Part shown: positions 62,136 through 64,000 of the stretch, in pieces
Layout of the letters: each line of letters starts with the position of its first letter
How positions within the stretch are numbered: position 1 is the stretch's first letter
From: Betaproteobacteria bacterium
GTDB lineage: Bacteria > Pseudomonadota > Gammaproteobacteria > Burkholderiales > Casimicrobiaceae
DNA length: 64,000 bases
NCBI GenBank assembly: GCA_016717855.1
Contig: JADKEV010000012.1
Coordinates: forward strand, 124,001 to 188,000
Reading direction: 5' to 3'
Translations under genes and position numbers: made by a program
Notes under the pieces: model-generated
Told to the model about the DNA's origin: nothing
Databases searched by the model: none
What the model saw: only the letters and a program-made list of their open reading frames with translations

Positions 62136-62519
62136 TTACTGCGGGCGCATTCGGTCCGCGGCCTGGAAGTACTGGCGGGCATGGGCCAGCAACTGGCCGT
62201 CGCTGGGATGATCGACGGTCTCGACGCCGATCACGCGCGCCGACAACTCGGGGTGCTTGCGCTCGATGTGCCGGACCAGGTGCAGCTTGGCGTCGGCCGG
62301 GCCGACTATCAGCAGTTCACCCGCGTCCCTCGCGGCCACGACCACCTTTTCGTAGAACTCGGGGTGTTCGGGCGCGCGGCCCGGGCCGACTTCCTTTTCC
62401 TTGTGGTGCAGATGGACGTGCGGCGCCTTGATGATCTCCGACTCGGCGTCGGAACGCCCGAAGTGGATGACATGCGCTTCGTGATGATCGATCCAGATGA
62501 CTGCGTGAAAGTGTCCCAT
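62136..62519 (-). CDS. Host-attachment/translational-machinery-like small protein
   Basis: 127 residues, start MGHFHAVIWIDHHEAHVIHF (ATG 62519, behind GAGAGG). A His-rich middle (KAPHVHLHHKEKEVGPGRAP) precedes a conserved block (ELLIVGPADAKLHLVRHIER and ARVIGVETVDHPSDGQLLAH). This resembles eRF1-related host-attachment (Baeramides_0436-like) proteins often annotated as translational machinery protein. The role is unknown. It stands between the threonate operon and the metallo-hydrolase gene, 108 bases from the latter, and may share its transcript. Confidence 0.75.
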   Translation of the reverse strand: MGHFHAVIWIDHHEAHVIHFGRSDAESEIIKAPHVHLHHKEKEVGPGRAPEHPEFYEKVVVAARDAGELLIVGPADAKLHLVRHIERKHPELSARVIGVETVDHPSDGQLLAHARQYFQAADRMRPQ

Positions 62520-62627
62520 GATACCTCTCGCCGTTGCACGGGACGCACTAAAGTGCATCGCCGCTGCATTCAGAATACGCCGCCGGCATGACGGCGGATT
62601 GACCTGCGTCAACGGTTCGCAGGGCGC

Positions 62628-63986
62628 CTACCAGCGCACGGTTTCCATGTGCTCCGGCACGCGGCACCGCCAGTGCAGCGCTTCCTCGACGTGCAGGCGC
62701 ATCGCGTCCGCGGCCACCGGCTCGCCATGGGTCACGTATGTCATCTGCGGCGGCCGCGCGAAGCCCTTGAGCCAGCCCAGCATTTCCTGGTAGTCGGCGT
62801 GCGACGACAAGGTGGTCAGGTTGACGATCTCGGCCTTCACCGGCACGTATTCGCCGAACATCTTGACCGCCGGCGCCCCGGCCAGCATCGCGGCGCCGCG
62901 CGTGCCCATCGCCTGGTAGCCGACGAAGAGCACGGTGTTGCGGGCGTCCGGCGCGTACGTTTTCAGGTGATGCAGTACCCGCCCGCCGGTCGCCATGCCG
63001 CTCGCCGACACGATGACCTTGGGCCAGGGGCTGGCGTCGAGGCTGCGCGACTCCTCGACGCTGTTGACGACCTTGGCGACGCCGCGCAATGCCTCGTACT
63101 CGGCCACGGAGAGCCGGTGTTCCCCGGCATGCGCACGGTAGATGTCGGTCGCGTCCGCCGCCATCGGACTGTTCAGGTAGACCGGCAGGTCGGGTATCGC
63201 GCCGGCCGCCTTCAACCGCGACAAGTAGTAGAGGACCGTCTGCGCCCGTCCGACGGCGAACGATGGAATGATCACCGTGCCTCCGCGCGCCGCGGTCCGC
63301 CGTATCGCCTCGCCCAGCACCGCCTGCGCGTCGACGGCCTCATGCAGCCGGTCGCCATAGGTCGATTCGATCACCAGCGCGTCCGCCTCGTGGATCGCCT
63401 CGGGTGCCTTCATCACCGCGTCGTGGGGGCGGCCCAGGTCGCCGGAGAAGACCAGCTGCCGGCCGTCGCAACGGATCACGACGGCGGCCGAGCCGAGGAT
63501 GTGGCCGTTGGGGACCAGCGTGATCGCCATGCCGTCGGCGAGCTTCTGCTCGCGGTTCATGTCGACCGGGTGCAGCAGGCGCAGCGCCCGCTTGGCGTCG
63601 GCGATGGTGTACAGCGGCAGCGCCGGCGCATGCTTCGAAAAGCCGTGCCGGTTCGCGAAGGCCGCTTCCTCTTCGAGCAGGTGCGCGCTGTCGGGCAGAA
63701 GGATGCGGCACAGGTCGCGGGTGGCGCTGCTGCAGTAGACGCGGCCGCGGAAACCCATCCGCGCGAGCACGGGCAGGTACCCGCTGTGGTCGATGTGCGC
63801 ATGGGTGAGCACGACGGCGGCCAGCATCTGCGGCTTGAACGGCGGCGGGTTCCAGTTGCGCAGCCGCAGTTGCTTCAGCCCCTGGAACAGGCCGCAGTCC
63901 ACCAGCGTCCGCGCGCTCTTCGTGGTGATCAGGTACTTCGATCCGGTCACCGTCCCGGTCGCGCCCATGAAGGTCAGTCGCAGCAT
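62628..63986 (-). CDS. Beta-CASP metallo-beta-lactamase-fold hydrolase (RNA-processing type)
   Basis: 452 residues. Metal site VVLTHAHIDHSGYLPVLARM, SAHLLEEEAAFANRHG, VPNGHILGSAAVVIRCDGRQ and FSGDLGRPHDAVMK; beta-CASP insertion with VIIPSFAVGRAQTVLYYL, VIVSASGMATGGRVLHHL; final motif LTTLSSHADYQEMLGWL and THGEPVAADAMRLHVEE. This is the CPSF-73/YSH1-like bacterial family that carries the RNA-specificity (RMMBL) end, so ribonuclease activity is likely. Complete start MLRLTFMGATGTVTGSKYLI at 63986, 14 bases from the window end. Confidence 0.93.
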   Translation of the reverse strand: MLRLTFMGATGTVTGSKYLITTKSARTLVDCGLFQGLKQLRLRNWNPPPFKPQMLAAVVLTHAHIDHSGYLPVLARMGFRGRVYCSSATRDLCRILLPDSAHLLEEEAAFANRHGFSKHAPALPLYTIADAKRALRLLHPVDMNREQKLADGMAITLVPNGHILGSAAVVIRCDGRQLVFSGDLGRPHDAVMKAPEAIHEADALVIESTYGDRLHEAVDAQAVLGEAIRRTAARGGTVIIPSFAVGRAQTVLYYLSRLKAAGAIPDLPVYLNSPMAADATDIYRAHAGEHRLSVAEYEALRGVAKVVNSVEESRSLDASPWPKVIVSASGMATGGRVLHHLKTYAPDARNTVLFVGYQAMGTRGAAMLAGAPAVKMFGEYVPVKAEIVNLTTLSSHADYQEMLGWLKGFARPPQMTYVTHGEPVAADAMRLHVEEALHWRCRVPEHMETVRW

Positions 63987-64000
63987 GTGGTCTCCTGTTC

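Overview
The window is about 64 kb of very GC-rich DNA, most likely from a betaproteobacterium. The best taxonomic clue is an EarP rhamnosyltransferase gene directly upstream of an elongation factor P whose residue 32 is arginine; CbpA/CbpM, the threonate/tetronate operon and dispersed GTAGGATGGGTGG-type repeats also fit. I see no rRNA, tRNA, CRISPR array, prophage or transposase. The sequence behaves like a draft assembly. There is a ~480 bp almost pure G tract at 13965-14442, and at least six otherwise intact genes lose frame in a way that one missing base (usually in a short C or G run) repairs.

Layout. 0-14 kb: small membrane proteins, then a sugar-phosphate block on the + strand: a giant NdvB-type cyclic beta-glucan synthase, ackA, pgm and zwf. 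14.4-18.8 kb: YihY-family membrane protein, convergent EamA transporter with a His-rich tail, cbpA-cbpM, folE. 19-29 kb: an envelope/stress block of mostly small proteins (FecR/DUF6600 protein, lipoprotein, DUF883 proteins, SlyB-like and ferritin-like proteins, AI-2E permease, a Cys-pair repeat protein, a yqjD-yqjE-yqjK-like operon, an Lmo0937-type peptide, a YXWGXW protein). 29-36 kb: transglutaminase-like protein, then a fatty acid beta-oxidation set (enoyl-CoA hydratase, thiolase, FadB-like fusion, acyl-CoA ligase). 36.3-38.1 kb: earP-efp. 38-42.5 kb: two secreted proteins and a serine/threonine dehydratase-type enzyme. 42.6-49 kb: a three-gene ABC exporter, an alcohol dehydrogenase, a universal stress protein. 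49-55 kb: a MoxR/DUF58/VWA system with a divergent second VWA gene and a trypsin-like protease. 55-64 kb: M20 amidohydrolase, GNAT enzyme, DAHP synthase, the threonate operon ltnD-otnK-otnC-otnI, a small host-attachment-like protein and a beta-CASP metallo-hydrolase.

Main discovery. Eight intergenic sites in the first 29 kb share a 16-bp inverted repeat TGTNCG-N4-CGNACA followed, after exactly 21 bases each time, by a -10-like hexamer (TANNNT in six, NATNAT in two). That puts the dyad centre at about -41.5, the position of a class II activator, with the TGT-N10-ACA geometry of CRP/FNR-family sites but different inner bases. The promoters drive DUF3309, a FecR-type protein, two Cys-x10-Cys proteins, an AI-2E permease, and three short intergenic transcripts. 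Two of these (28334 and 29004) are near-identical in plan: start site directly at a hairpin with a CCUCCC loop (anti-Shine-Dalgarno-like), then a strong intrinsic terminator, about 75 nt in all. I read this as an undescribed stress regulon with twin small RNAs. The regulator is not encoded in the window.

A second dispersed structure is a family of 144-202 bp elements with ~30 bp terminal inverted repeats (four copies). Two form the TAG stop codon of the adjacent gene, and two share a homologous core in inverted orientation on either side of otnI.
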